This document shows positions 1 through 9,065 of a stretch of 64,000 nt of DNA, one piece after another (the first letter of the stretch is position 1; each line of letters begins with the position of its first letter). Source of the stretch: Mangrovicoccus sp. HB161399. GTDB taxonomy: Bacteria > Pseudomonadota > Alphaproteobacteria > Rhodobacterales > Rhodobacteraceae. The notes beneath the pieces were generated by a model. That model searched no databases and was not told where the DNA came from. It saw nothing but the letters and a program-made list of their open reading frames with translations. Made by a program: the position numbers and the translations under genes. Location of the stretch: the NCBI RefSeq assembly GCF_013184745.1, contig NZ_JAATVU010000020.1, forward strand, positions 40,474-104,473, written 5' to 3'.

Positions 1-369
1 ATCCTTCGGATGCAGGAACAGGACCGGCTTGCCATGTGCGCCGATCTTCGGCTCGCCCGAGCCCAGCACCCGCGCGCCGGTTTCCTTCAGATGGTCGCGC
101 GCGGCGATGATGTCGTCGACCTCGTAGCAGACATGGTGGATCCCGCCCGAGGGATTCTTGTCGAGGAAGCCCTTGATCGGGCTGTCTTCCCCCAGCGGAT
201 AGAGCAGCTCGATCTTGGTGTTGGGCAGCTCGATGAAGACGACGGTGACGCCGTGGTCCGGCTCGTCCTGCGGCGCGCCCACCTTCGCGCCGAGCGCGCT
301 GCGGTACTGCTCGCTGGCCGCCTCCAGATCCGGAACGGCGATGGCAACGTGATTCAGACGGCCGATCAT
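1..369 (-). CDS. mce: Methylmalonyl-CoA epimerase, 3' end cut by window
   Basis: The enzyme interconverts (2R)- and (2S)-methylmalonyl-CoA in propionyl-CoA breakdown (cytosolic, VOC/glyoxalase fold). The 123 visible residues begin MIGRLNHVAIAVPDLEAA, with the first metal-ligand His at residue 7, and continue through TKIELLYPLGEDSPI and GGIHHVCYEVDD, which carries the second metal-binding stretch. The family is about 134 residues, so roughly ten C-terminal residues lie outside the window. The ATG at 369-367 follows a strong GGAGGAG site. It is transcribed off the left edge, so its operon partners are not visible. Confidence 0.93.
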   Translation of the reverse strand, partial: MIGRLNHVAIAVPDLEAASEQYRSALGAKVGAPQDEPDHGVTVVFIELPNTKIELLYPLGEDSPIKGFLDKNPSGGIHHVCYEVDDIIAARDHLKETGARVLGSGEPKIGAHGKPVLFLHPKD

Positions 370-519
370 GGCAACTCCTCCTGTCGATTCAAGGCTGCCT
401 AGCCGCTGCGCCGCAGCCTGGCAATGAGACCCATGGCGCATCCCGAATTCGAGGCAGGCGTTTACGGCTCCTTCACCCTTCCCTGCGGAAATGTCGGGCA
501 ACTGGAGGAGGAGGAGACC

Positions 520-1239
520 ATGACCGATCCGGTGGAGTCCTATCTGATACGGCGCCAGCCCACCGCTTCGCGCCCGCTTCTCGGCCTGACCATCCTGCTG
601 GTGGAGGACAGCCGCTTCGCGTCCGAGGCCGTGCGCCTGATGTGCCTGCGATCCGGCGCCCGCATCCGCCGCGCCGACTGCCTGGCCTCCGCCCACAAGC
701 ACCTGTGCACCTACCGGCCCTCGGTCGCGATCGTCGATCTCGGCCTGCCCGACGGCCATGGCGAGGACCTGATCCGCGAATTGCGCACCGGCACCAGCCC
801 GGTGCAGGTCGTGCTGGCCACCTCGGGCGATCCGGACGGGGCGGAACGCGCCTTCGCCGCCGGGGCGCAGGATTTCCTGGAAAAGCCGGTCCGATCGCTC
901 GGCGAATTCCAGCAGGCCATCCTGCGCCACTTGCCGGCCGAATCCCGCCCGCTGGGCCTGCGCCCCATGCCGGAGGACCGCGTCGACCCCGACATGCTGG
1001 CCTTCCGCGACGACCTCGCGCATGTCGCCGAACTGATGACGGTGGCGGAATCCGAGCAGCCGATCGACTATATCGCGCAGTTCATCTCGGGCGTCGCCCG
1101 CTCGGCCGAAGACGGCCCGCTCTGCGCCGCGGCAGAGGCGATCCTGCGCGCCGAAGCCCGCGGCGCGGCAAATCCCACGGCGCTTGCGCGGCTGCGCAAC
1201 ATGGTGCAGAGCCGTCTCGACCAGCAGATCGCCATCTGA
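520..1239 (+). CDS. Response-regulator receiver protein with uncharacterised C-terminal region
   Basis: 239 residues. A CheY-like receiver domain spans about residues 22-140. The acidic pair is E29-D30 (LLVEDS), the phospho-acceptor D73 (AIVDLGLPDG), the switch Thr/Ser T101-S102 (LATSGD) and the conserved Lys K122 (EKP), so phosphorylation looks possible. Residues 150-239 are helical in character and show no DNA-binding or enzymatic motif that I recognise; they may be a docking or dimerisation segment. The ATG at 520 follows GGAGGAGGAGGAG; an upstream in-frame ATG at 424 lacks a comparable site. No histidine kinase is adjacent, so the partner is unknown. Confidence 0.85.
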   Translation: MTDPVESYLIRRQPTASRPLLGLTILLVEDSRFASEAVRLMCLRSGARIRRADCLASAHKHLCTYRPSVAIVDLGLPDGHGEDLIRELRTGTSPVQVVLATSGDPDGAERAFAAGAQDFLEKPVRSLGEFQQAILRHLPAESRPLGLRPMPEDRVDPDMLAFRDDLAHVAELMTVAESEQPIDYIAQFISGVARSAEDGPLCAAAEAILRAEARGAANPTALARLRNMVQSRLDQQIAI

Positions 1240-1289
1240 GGCCGCCCGGGCGGGATGAAAGCGTTGCCTTGGATCCGATGTTCGCTTAG

Positions 1290-1311
1290 TGTTCGTGAAG
1301 ACCCACGAACA
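1290..1311. promoter_or_regulatory. Perfect 8-bp inverted repeat upstream of the R-M genes
   Basis: TGTTCGTG (1290-1297) and CACGAACA (1304-1311) form a perfect dyad around a 6-nt spacer, ending 20 bp before the MT-A70 methylase ATG. A TTGCCT at 1264-1269 followed 17 nt later by TTAGTG is a weak promoter-like pair that the dyad would overlap. Dyads like this often act as control sites in restriction-modification loci, but no controller-protein gene is present, so the regulator is unknown. It could also simply form an mRNA hairpin. Confidence 0.45.
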
Positions 1312-1331
1312 GGCAGGACGATATCTGGCGC

Positions 1332-1964
1332 ATGACCAACGAAGCGGCCCTAGATTTATGCAAATTTCTCGGGAATGACCGCTTCGGCACCGTTCTCGCG
1401 GATCCTCCCTGGCGCTTTGCGAACCGCACCGGGAAGGTCGCGCCCGAACACCGGCGCCTGACCCGCTATCCCACGATGGAGCTGAAGGACATCTGCGCGC
1501 TGCCGGTGGCAGACTTCCTCGCGGACACGGCGCATTGCTACATGTGGGTGCCCAACGCGCTGCTGCCCGAGGGGCTGCAGGTGCTGGCGGCCTGGGGCTT
1601 CGAGTACAAGTCCAACATCGTCTGGCACAAGGTGCGCAAGGATGGCGGCTCGGACGGGCGCGGCGTCGGATTCTACTTCCGCAACGTGACCGAACTGCTG
1701 CTGTTCGGCACCCGCGGCAGCAATGCCCGCACCCTGCCCCCGGCGCGCAGCCAGGTGAACATGCTGCAGACCCGCAAGCGCGAACATTCGCGCAAGCCCG
1801 ACGAGCAGTACGAACTGATTGAATCCTGCTCCCGGGGGCCGTATCTGGAACTCTTCGGCCGCGGCGTCCGGAATGGCTGGACGGTCTGGGGCAACCAGGC
1901 CGATGCAGACTACAAGCCGGACTGGAAGACCTACGCCCATAATTCGGCGATCGCGGCGGAGTGA
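1332..1964 (+). CDS. MT-A70 family adenine-N6 DNA methyltransferase
   Basis: 210 residues, the usual size for prokaryotic MT-A70 enzymes, which transfer a methyl group from SAM to the N6 of adenine. The catalytic DPPW motif is at residues 24-27 (VLADPPWRF). The C-terminal stretch GPYLELFGRGVRNGWTVWG matches the permuted SAM-binding region of this class. The stop codon overlaps a possible GTG start of the cytosine methylase, so the two are co-transcribed and perhaps coupled. The downstream endonuclease resembles NgoMIV, whose cognate methylase modifies cytosine, so this enzyme's role is not explained by that nuclease. It may protect a second site or act independently. Confidence 0.85.
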   Translation: MTNEAALDLCKFLGNDRFGTVLADPPWRFANRTGKVAPEHRRLTRYPTMELKDICALPVADFLADTAHCYMWVPNALLPEGLQVLAAWGFEYKSNIVWHKVRKDGGSDGRGVGFYFRNVTELLLFGTRGSNARTLPPARSQVNMLQTRKREHSRKPDEQYELIESCSRGPYLELFGRGVRNGWTVWGNQADADYKPDWKTYAHNSAIAAE

Positions 1965-1969
1965 CGGAG

Positions 1970-2947
1970 ATGGATGGCAGCCCCCCGATGCATTGCGACA
2001 TCGCCTCTGTAGAGGTCTGCGCCGGAGCCGGCGGACAGGCGCTCGGCCTGGAACGCGCGGGCTTCGCCCACGAAGCGCTGGTGGAGGTCGAGGCCGTCTG
2101 CCGCAAGACGCTCAGCTTCAACCGGCCGGACTGGCGGGTGCTGTCCGGCGACCAGTCGAACCTGAAGACCTTCGACGCCCGCCCCTATCGCGGCATCGAC
2201 CTGCTGGCCGGCGGGCTGCCCTGCCCGCCCTTCTCCAAGGCCGGAAAGCAGCTCGGCGAGAATGACGAGCGCAACCTCTTCCCCGATTTCCTGCGCGCCG
2301 TGGACGAATGCCGCCCGCGCGCGATCATGGTGGAGAACGTCCGCGGCTTCCTCGACCCGACCTTCGAAGAGTTCCGCAACGGCTTCCGCAAGGCGCTGGA
2401 AAAGCTGGGCTATACCGTCGGCTGGCGGCTCTACTCGGCCTCGGATTTCGGCGTCAGCCAGCTGCGCCCGCGCGTGGTGATTGTCGGCATGTCCAAGGGC
2501 GCGGAGTTCGACTGGCCCGAGCCGCAGCAGGAAACCCCGCCCTCGGTGGGCGAACTGCTGCGCGACCAGATGGCCGAAGGCGGCTGGGAAGGCGCCGCTG
2601 CCTGGGCGGAGAAGGCCGACCAGATCGCGCCGACCATCGTCGGCGGCTCGCTGAAGCATGGCGGCCCCGATCTCGGCCCGACCCGCGCCCGTGCCGCCTG
2701 GGCCAAGCTAGGCGTCGACGGCCGCAGCCTTGCCGACGCCCCGCCCGCGCCCGGCTTCAACGGCATGCCTCGGCTGACCGTGCCGATGGTGGCGCGCGTC
2801 CAGGGCTTCCCGGACGACTGGACCTTCGTCGGGCGCAAGACTCCCGCCTACCGCCAGGTCGGCAATGCCTTCCCGCCCCCCGTATCGGCCGCAGTCGGCC
2901 GCCGCATCGCCGAGGCGCTGATCCGCACCAGCATCCTGATCGCCTGA
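1970..2947 (+). CDS. DNA (cytosine-5) methyltransferase, cognate of an NgoMIV-like nuclease
   Basis: 325 residues from ATG 1970; a GTG at 1961 would add three residues and overlap the upstream stop. C5-methylase motifs occur in order: motif I SVEVCAGAGGQALGLERAG near the N-terminus, motif IV with the catalytic Cys85 in GLPCPPFSKAGKQ, motif VI with Glu122 in VENVRGF, and motif X YRQVGNAFPPPV near the C-terminus. The target-recognition region lies between motifs VIII and IX and is short. It lies one base before the endonuclease gene. Its inferred role is to protect host DNA at the nuclease site. There is no N-terminal helix-turn-helix extension of the kind that lets some C5 methylases self-regulate. 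Confidence 0.9.
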   Translation: MDGSPPMHCDIASVEVCAGAGGQALGLERAGFAHEALVEVEAVCRKTLSFNRPDWRVLSGDQSNLKTFDARPYRGIDLLAGGLPCPPFSKAGKQLGENDERNLFPDFLRAVDECRPRAIMVENVRGFLDPTFEEFRNGFRKALEKLGYTVGWRLYSASDFGVSQLRPRVVIVGMSKGAEFDWPEPQQETPPSVGELLRDQMAEGGWEGAAAWAEKADQIAPTIVGGSLKHGGPDLGPTRARAAWAKLGVDGRSLADAPPAPGFNGMPRLTVPMVARVQGFPDDWTFVGRKTPAYRQVGNAFPPPVSAAVGRRIAEALIRTSILIA

Positions 2948-2948
2948 C

Positions 2949-3791
2949 ATGGCCGCCCTGCTGGCCCAGGCGCGCACCGCGTTCCACGCGGCGCTTCTCG
3001 CCGGTCCGCTGACCGTCTCCGAGCGCGGCATTCCCTCGAATGCCGACAGCTCCTCCGCCCCGAGCAAGCGCATTGCCAACGGCATCCTGATCCGGCTGGG
3101 ACCCTCCCGCACCGCGGTCAAGCTGCCCGGCCAGACCGCGGGGGCGAATTTCGAGACGCTCTGCGCGGGCTTTCTCGAGGACATCCTGCCGCGTCTCTCG
3201 CATCTGCGCCCGGGGCGGTTCGAGATCGCCAAGGGCGGCGCCATCGCGCGCTTCGAGCAATACGCCCATCTCGACGAGCTGGAGGCGATCGCGCGCTCGA
3301 ACCGCGACATCGCCACGGCGCTCGGCTCCGACTACCTGATCAAGCCCGACATCGTGATCGCCCGCCGCCCGGAATCCGACCGGGTGATCAACGCGAAGGA
3401 GGAGCTGGTCGACCAGAGCGTCGCCCGCTACGCCTCGATCCGCGCCTGGGCGCAGCCGCTGGACCTGCTCCACGCCTCGATCAGCTGCAAATGGACCCTG
3501 CGCTCGGACCGGGCGCAGAATGCCCGCTCAGAAGGGCTGAACCTGGTGCGCAACCGCAAGGGCCGCCTGCCGCATATCGCGGTGGTCACCGGAGAGCCCC
3601 TGCCTTCGCGCATCGCCTCGCTGGCTCTGGGGACCGGTGACATCGACTGCGTCTACCATTTCGCCCTGCCGGAGCTGCGGGACACCCTGGAGGACACCGG
3701 CGACGAGGGCTATCTCGACACGCTCGACATGATGGTCGAGGGCAAGCGGCTGAAGGACATCTCGGACCTGCCGCTCGACCTGGTGGCCTGA
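2949..3791 (+). CDS. NgoMIV-like type II restriction endonuclease
   Basis: 280 residues. The C-terminal two-thirds match the NgoMIV restriction enzyme family (tetrameric enzyme cutting GCCGGC). Active-site residues can be placed: E69, D134 (YLIKPDIVIAR), S179 and K181 (HASISCKW) and E195 (NARSEGLNLVRNRKGRLPH). The published NgoMIV set E70, D140, S185, K187, E201 has the same D-to-S (45) and K-to-E (14) spacings, so cleavage activity is likely. The close match through the recognition segment around SDRAQNARSE suggests GCCGGC as the target; this is inferred, not shown. It directly follows the C5 methylase. No very-short-patch repair gene is beside it. Confidence 0.92.
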   Translation: MAALLAQARTAFHAALLAGPLTVSERGIPSNADSSSAPSKRIANGILIRLGPSRTAVKLPGQTAGANFETLCAGFLEDILPRLSHLRPGRFEIAKGGAIARFEQYAHLDELEAIARSNRDIATALGSDYLIKPDIVIARRPESDRVINAKEELVDQSVARYASIRAWAQPLDLLHASISCKWTLRSDRAQNARSEGLNLVRNRKGRLPHIAVVTGEPLPSRIASLALGTGDIDCVYHFALPELRDTLEDTGDEGYLDTLDMMVEGKRLKDISDLPLDLVA

Positions 3792-3859
3792 TCTTCCGGA
3801 CTTGACCTATTCTGGCCTTGCGTCACACTGGGTGCAACCCTGCGTTGACGGACAAGGCC

Positions 3860-6223
3860 ATGTCCCGCGACCTGAATCTCCGCCGCACCCGCCACCGCCC
3901 AGGGCCACCAGCCCCGGAGGAAAGGAGCGCCGAGCAGCGCATCGCCCGGATCAACGAGCTGACACAGGCAGGCCGGACAAATTGGTTCAGCCTGCTGGCC
4001 TACTTGACTTTCATGATGATCACCGTGCTGGGCGTCGAGGACGCGGATTTCTTCATCCCCTCCCGCCAGACCCAGCTGCCGCTGGTCGGCGTTTCCATTC
4101 CGACAGCCAGCTTCTTTGCCTTCGCCCCGATCCTCGCCGCCGCGCTGCATGTCTACCTGCATCTCTTCCTGCGCAAATGCTCCGAGGAGCTTGCCCATGC
4201 CCCCGCCCGATACAAGGGCGACCCGCTGGAGCGCGCCATCCATCCCTGGCTGGTGAACGACCTGATCCTGCGCGCCCGCCGCCGTTACGGCGAGGAAACG
4301 ATCGCCCGCCGCCCGATGGACTGGCTCTCCGGCGTCACCGCGATGCTGCTGGTCTGGTGGGCGGCGCCGCTGATCCTGATCTACACGTGGATCCGCTCGC
4401 TGCCTGCCCATGACGAGGCGATGTCCGCGCTCATCGCGGTCTGCACCTTCTTCGTGATCTATGCCAGCCTGTCGAGCTGGGTGAAGATGTGGGGCGACCT
4501 CCGCCACCCGTGGCTGCTTGACCAAGCGGCTACTTCCGGAGTCTTCGTCGTCTCCGCGCTATTGCTCTCCGCCCATCTGGTCTTGACCGTCCTGACCACC
4601 GAGGGCGGTATGGACCGCCTGACCGGACAAAGCAAATTCACTTTCGCACGCGCGGCGGACAAGCTGGAAACAACGGTCGTCAGCGACAATCGACCAGATT
4701 GGTCTAAGTCGCCATGGATAGAAAAGGCGTTGGCCACATTCGACCCTCATATCACTGCATCCTGGTTGCGCAGCGATCGCTGGCTTGTTGCCGCAAACCT
4801 AGCTGGAGTCCAGTTCTCCGCCTTGCCACCTGAGGCCGCCGATCTCTCTGCAGCCCGCCACCGGTTCCGAGAGGAATGGTGCAAACGGCACGGGCTTTCC
4901 CCCGATGTCTGCGGGCGTTCGCGTGGATCAAAGGTCGCGCAGATCCCATCCCAATGGACCGACCGTAACACGTGGTGCGAAGCGCACGGCATCAAAAGAA
5001 ATCGAAGCTGCGAAACTTGGTTTGCCGATCTAGATGACGCATTCGACGCCGAGTGGTCTGACTTGAGGCGTCGCATCACTGATGCCCTCGACAAGCCGAA
5101 CTTAGGGTCGATGGACTTGCGTGGCGCAGATTTGCGTTCTGCCGCCCTTGTCGGGGTGAACCTGTCCAACGCCCAGATGGAGGGGGCGATCCTCTACAGG
5201 GCATCATTGGAAAATGCCGACTTAGCCGAAGCGCGTCTGCAAGGCGCAATCTTTTCCCTCGCACGAATGCCGGGAGCAGACCTGCGCGGCGCATACCTGG
5301 AAGGCGCACGCCTCGACTTTGCTGAATTGGATGGAGCCATCCTCCGCGACGCAAGAATGCAGGGAGCAAGACTGCAAAGCGCGCAAATGAAGGGCTCAGA
5401 TATCCGTCAAGCCTCTATGCCGTGGACGAACCTCTATTCCGCGGACATGGAGGGAGCCGACCTGCGCGACACGGAAATGCGTGGGGCAATCCTTCGCCGC
5501 GCGAGACTGGATGGCGCAAGGTTGGAAGATGCAAAGCTGCAGGGTGCAGTGCTCAAAGGAGCCTACCTGCAGGGAGCAGCGCTCAGACATACGCACCTGC
5601 AAGGGGCCGTAATGGAAGGAGCTTTCTTGGAGGGAGCAGTGCTCACAGGAGCTTATCTGCAAGGTGCAGTGCTCAGTGGAGCGCACCTAAAGGAAGCAGT
5701 GCTCGATAGCGCGCACCTGCAGGGCGCAGTGCTCGAAGGCGTTCGGATGCAAGAAGCAGATCTCAGCGAGGCAAACATTCAGAATGCAAAACTCCGCGAA
5801 GCCGAGTTGGAAAGAGCTGACCTAAGCCGCTCCTTGCTGACAGGAACCGGCGAGACCAGTAGTTCGCTGCATTCCGCAAACTTGAAGTCGAGTGTGAACC
5901 AAGGAGGCGCGGCAAGGTTCGCCGACTTGTCTCGGGCGGCATTCAATGATCGGACGGATTGGAGGAACGCTTTCATTGACGGTTCTGTTGACCTTCCAAG
6001 CGGCTTCCCTATCCCGATAGTACGCGCTTGCGGCTGGATCACGCAGGCAATTGAAGACGATCTCGAGTTTTACGGCAAATGGCGGGGATGGCATGAGGCT
6101 GGACCGCTTTCGCGTATCTGGTGGGATCTTTTCGCCCCTGACGCCTGGCGCGACGCGCCGGCCATTCCACCGCCTCCCGGATGCGACTGGGACACCTCTC
6201 CGCTTTCTGGTGCTGCAAAGTGA
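3860..6223 (+). CDS. Five-helix membrane protein with ~50 pentapeptide repeats
   Basis: 787 residues from ATG 3860 (a TTG at 3818 is the alternative). Five hydrophobic helices lie near residues 41-58, 76-104, 154-178, 188-207 and 226-246. A soluble segment follows with two copies of a W-C-x2-H-G-x5/6-C motif (W340-C351 and W372-C384), suggestive of metal binding. From about residue 414 to 661 the protein is an almost unbroken A(D/V/R)Lxx pentapeptide array, known in this fold to form a right-handed quadrilateral beta-helix. A Trp-rich tail ends the protein. Codon use in the repeat part is visibly less GC-rich than in the neighbours. It follows the endonuclease by 68 bp on the same strand, so it may belong to the defence locus. 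Its function is unknown. Confidence 0.8.
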   Translation: MSRDLNLRRTRHRPGPPAPEERSAEQRIARINELTQAGRTNWFSLLAYLTFMMITVLGVEDADFFIPSRQTQLPLVGVSIPTASFFAFAPILAAALHVYLHLFLRKCSEELAHAPARYKGDPLERAIHPWLVNDLILRARRRYGEETIARRPMDWLSGVTAMLLVWWAAPLILIYTWIRSLPAHDEAMSALIAVCTFFVIYASLSSWVKMWGDLRHPWLLDQAATSGVFVVSALLLSAHLVLTVLTTEGGMDRLTGQSKFTFARAADKLETTVVSDNRPDWSKSPWIEKALATFDPHITASWLRSDRWLVAANLAGVQFSALPPEAADLSAARHRFREEWCKRHGLSPDVCGRSRGSKVAQIPSQWTDRNTWCEAHGIKRNRSCETWFADLDDAFDAEWSDLRRRITDALDKPNLGSMDLRGADLRSAALVGVNLSNAQMEGAILYRASLENADLAEARLQGAIFSLARMPGADLRGAYLEGARLDFAELDGAILRDARMQGARLQSAQMKGSDIRQASMPWTNLYSADMEGADLRDTEMRGAILRRARLDGARLEDAKLQGAVLKGAYLQGAALRHTHLQGAVMEGAFLEGAVLTGAYLQGAVLSGAHLKEAVLDSAHLQGAVLEGVRMQEADLSEANIQNAKLREAELERADLSRSLLTGTGETSSSLHSANLKSSVNQGGAARFADLSRAAFNDRTDWRNAFIDGSVDLPSGFPIPIVRACGWITQAIEDDLEFYGKWRGWHEAGPLSRIWWDLFAPDAWRDAPAIPPPPGCDWDTSPLSGAAK

Positions 6224-6340
6224 CGGCCTTCACGACGCAAAGCCAGATGCCGTTCCCGCGGCAGACACGCATTCTTGCCAAAACTTGGCGACAGTCCAAC
6301 ACTAATGAAAGCGTCCCCGAAAGAACCTTTCCCGCGGTAT

Positions 6341-6364
6341 TGCCGCAGGATCACTCCTGCGGCA
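6341..6364 (-). terminator. 10-bp hairpin with the aspS stop codon in its loop
   Basis: TGCCGCAGGA (6341-6350) and TCCTGCGGCA (6355-6364) pair perfectly around a TCAC loop. The loop contains the reverse complement of the aspS TGA. There is no clean T-run after it on the minus strand, so it may be a 3'-end stabiliser rather than a full intrinsic terminator. Confidence 0.5.
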
Positions 6365-8126
6365 CGACCCGAATGTTCAGCTCGCGCAGCTGCTCGTTGG
6401 TGGGCTCGTTCGGGGCGCCCATCATCACGTCCTCGGCGCGCTGGTTCATCGGGAAGAGCATCACCTCGCGGATGTTCTGCTCGTCCGCCAGAAGCATCAC
6501 GATCCGGTCAATCCCCGCCGCGCAGCCGCCGTGGGGCGGGGCGCCGAAACGGAAGGCGTTGACCATGCCGCCGAAGCGCTTGCGCACCTCGTCCTCGCCG
6601 TAGCCGGCGATTTCGAAGGCCTTGAACATGATCTCCGGCTTGTGGTTCCGGATCGCGCCAGAAACCAGCTCGTAGCCGTTGCAGGCCAGGTCGTACTGGT
6701 AGCCGAGCACGTCCAGCGGGTTGCCGTTCAGCGCGTCCATCCCGCCCTGCGGCATGGAGAAGGGGTTGTGCTCGAAGTCGATCTTGCCGGTTTCCTCGTC
6801 CTTCTCGTAGACCGGGAAGTCGACGATCCAGGCGAAGGCGAAGCGATCCGTCTCGGTCAGGCCGAGCTCCTCGCCGATCACGGTGCGCGCCTTGCCCGCG
6901 ACCTTGACGAAGCTCTCCGGCTTGCCGCCGAGGAAGAAGGCCGCATCGCCGATGCCGAGGCCCAGCTGCTGGCGGATAGCCTCGGTGCGCTCGGGGCCGA
7001 TGTTCTTCGCGAGCGGGCCCGCGGCCTCCATCTCGCCATTCGCTTCGCGCCAGAAGATGTAGCCCATGCCCGGCAGGCCTTCCTTCTGGGCGAAGGCGTT
7101 CATCCGGTCGCAGAATTTGCGGCTGCCGCCCTTCGGCGCCGGGATCGCGCGGATCTCGGTGCCCTCCTGCTCCAGCAGCTTGGCGAAGATCGCGAAGCCC
7201 GAGCCGCGGAAATGCTCGGAGACCTCTTCCATCTTGATCGGGCAGCGCAGGTCCGGCTTGTCGGTGCCGTACCATTTCATCGCGTCGCGGTAGCCGATCT
7301 GCGGCCACTCGCTGTCGACCGCGCGGCCCTTGCCGAATTCCTCGAAGATGCCCTGGATCACCGGCTGGATCGTGTCGAACACGTCCTGCTGGGTGACGAA
7401 GCTCATCTCCATGTCGAGCTGGTAGAAATCGGTCGGCGAACGGTCGGCGCGCGGGTCCTCGTCGCGGAAGCAGGGCGCGATCTGGAAGTACTTGTCGAAG
7501 CCCGACACCATCAGCAGCTGCTTGAACTGCTGCGGCGCCTGCGGCAGCGCATAGAACTTGCCCGGATGCAGGCGCGACGGCACGAGGAAGTCGCGCGCGC
7601 CTTCCGGCGAGGACGCGGTGATGATCGGCGTCTGGTGCTCGCGGAAGTCCTTGTCCCACATGCGGCGGCGGATCGAGGCGACCACGTCCGAGCGCATCTT
7701 CATGTTCTCCTGCATCTTTTCGCGGCGCAGGTCGAGATAGCGGTACTTGAGGCGGGTTTCCTCCGGGTATTCCTGCTCGCCGAAGACCATCAGCGGCAGT
7801 TCTTCGGCGGCGCCCAGGACTTCGAGGTCGCGGACGAAGACCTCGATCTCGCCGGTCGGGATCTTGGGGTTCACCAGCTCGGCATCGCGCGCCTTAACGG
7901 TGCCGTCGATGCGGATGCACCACTCCGAGCGGACCTTTTCCACGTCCTTGAAGGCCGGGCTGTCCGGGTCGGCGAGGACCTGGGTCATGCCGTAATGGTC
8001 GCGCAGGTCGATGAAGAGGATGCCGCCATGGTCGCGCACCCGGTGCACCCACCCGGCAAGGCGAACGGTCTGACCGACCTCGGCAGAGGTCAGGGCGGCA
8101 CAGGTATGGGTGCGAAAGGCGTGCAT
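6351..8126 (-). CDS. aspS: Aspartyl-tRNA synthetase
   Basis: 591 residues, the usual bacterial length. It charges tRNA-Asp with aspartate in the cytosol; alphaproteobacterial AspRS is often non-discriminating and also charges tRNA-Asn, which cannot be judged here. The N-terminal OB-fold anticodon-binding domain opens [19 protein letters not shown] and includes [20 protein letters not shown]. The class II motif 2 region is visible ([21 protein letters not shown]), as is the GAD insertion domain and motif 3 ([13 protein letters not shown]). The gene is monocistronic as seen, with a long empty region upstream. Confidence 0.98.
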   Translation of the reverse strand: MHAFRTHTCAALTSAEVGQTVRLAGWVHRVRDHGGILFIDLRDHYGMTQVLADPDSPAFKDVEKVRSEWCIRIDGTVKARDAELVNPKIPTGEIEVFVRDLEVLGAAEELPLMVFGEQEYPEETRLKYRYLDLRREKMQENMKMRSDVVASIRRRMWDKDFREHQTPIITASSPEGARDFLVPSRLHPGKFYALPQAPQQFKQLLMVSGFDKYFQIAPCFRDEDPRADRSPTDFYQLDMEMSFVTQQDVFDTIQPVIQGIFEEFGKGRAVDSEWPQIGYRDAMKWYGTDKPDLRCPIKMEEVSEHFRGSGFAIFAKLLEQEGTEIRAIPAPKGGSRKFCDRMNAFAQKEGLPGMGYIFWREANGEMEAAGPLAKNIGPERTEAIRQQLGLGIGDAAFFLGGKPESFVKVAGKARTVIGEELGLTETDRFAFAWIVDFPVYEKDEETGKIDFEHNPFSMPQGGMDALNGNPLDVLGYQYDLACNGYELVSGAIRNHKPEIMFKAFEIAGYGEDEVRKRFGGMVNAFRFGAPPHGGCAAGIDRIVMLLADEQNIREVMLFPMNQRAEDVMMGAPNEPTNEQLRELNIRVVPQE

Positions 8127-9065
8127 GTGATCCTCGGGCGGATTGGAGGCAGGAATTCTGGGTTCGCGGCGTTCAAGCCCGCCAGCGCCCCGGTGTCAAG
8201 CCTTGCCCGTTCCGCAGGGCCTTTGCAGCCTCGGCCAGCGGCGCCTTGCGCAGCGCCGCGGCGACAGCTTCTGCCTGGCACCGGAGGAAACGCAGCCGCC
8301 TTCGACCGATTGCGGACATCCGGGAGGGAGCGGCGGCCGCGCTGTGTCTCGGGAGCTAGCACATGGAGGCTCTCAGGCGGCCCCGCTGCTTGTGCGCAAG
8401 GTGATGGCCCGGACCCTGCATTGCTCGTTCCCGGCGGAAAGGCCATGGGCGGGTCGCGGCGCGGCCAGCGGCTCAGCCGTCCGCTTCGTCCGGATGCCGC
8501 CTCCAAGATTGCGCCGCAAAGGGTTCAGCATGCCGGAGCCGTCGGGACGCACCGCACATCCGGGCGGCGAACGGGATAGACCTCCGGCGACCCAGCCATC
8601 CGAAGGCTGCCCCAATGAGCGTCACGGGGAGAGGACGGGTCGGGAACAGGGTGGCCGGCAAACCCCGCGGGCCGGCCTTGCCGGTGCGGCAGAGCTACCG
8701 CGCGGCTCAGCGGATCGCCGAATGCCCGTCACGCGCCCATCGCCGAGGCAGTGGCAACTGCGATCCACGTCCAGCCGGCTGCAGAGATTCTGGAGGATCC
8801 CCGCCACGGCATTGCCGGAGTTCCGGCGACCCGGGCCGCCCGGCGTGTCCCCGGGACCAATGCCAATCCCTCTGGCGCGCCCCTGCCCGGCACGGAGCCA
8901 CCGGATGGCCGGTCCCGGCGGCACGCGCGTTCCGCCGCAAGCCAGCCACTCCGAACGCAAGAGCCCGCAGGCGCATCACCGGAGCCGGATGGCCAGACTC
9001 GCCGGACATCATCCAGCTAAGCGCTGCTGCCGGGCGCAGGCCCGCCGCAGCCGCAGCAGGCCCGG
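8127..9065. other. 939-bp intergenic stretch with no supported gene
   Basis: Between the aspS start and the end of the DUF4175 gene. Open frames exist on both strands because stop codons are rare at this GC, but their translations are rich in Pro, Arg, Gly and Ser, lack any family pattern, and show no consistent third-position bias or plausible ribosome-binding site. I see no tRNA, repeat array or terminator in it. It may be a decayed gene or a long leader of aspS. The first part must hold the aspS promoter. Confidence 0.5.

Noticed and set aside
5099..5840. Tandem DNA repeats or CRISPR-like array
   Set aside because: The short periodicity comes from 15-bp pentapeptide codons inside one long reading frame; units vary and there are no spacers.
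6531..8579. 682-codon plus-strand open frame opposite aspS
   Set aside because: It is antisense to an unmistakable aspartyl-tRNA synthetase; its translation is a low-complexity shadow created by high GC.
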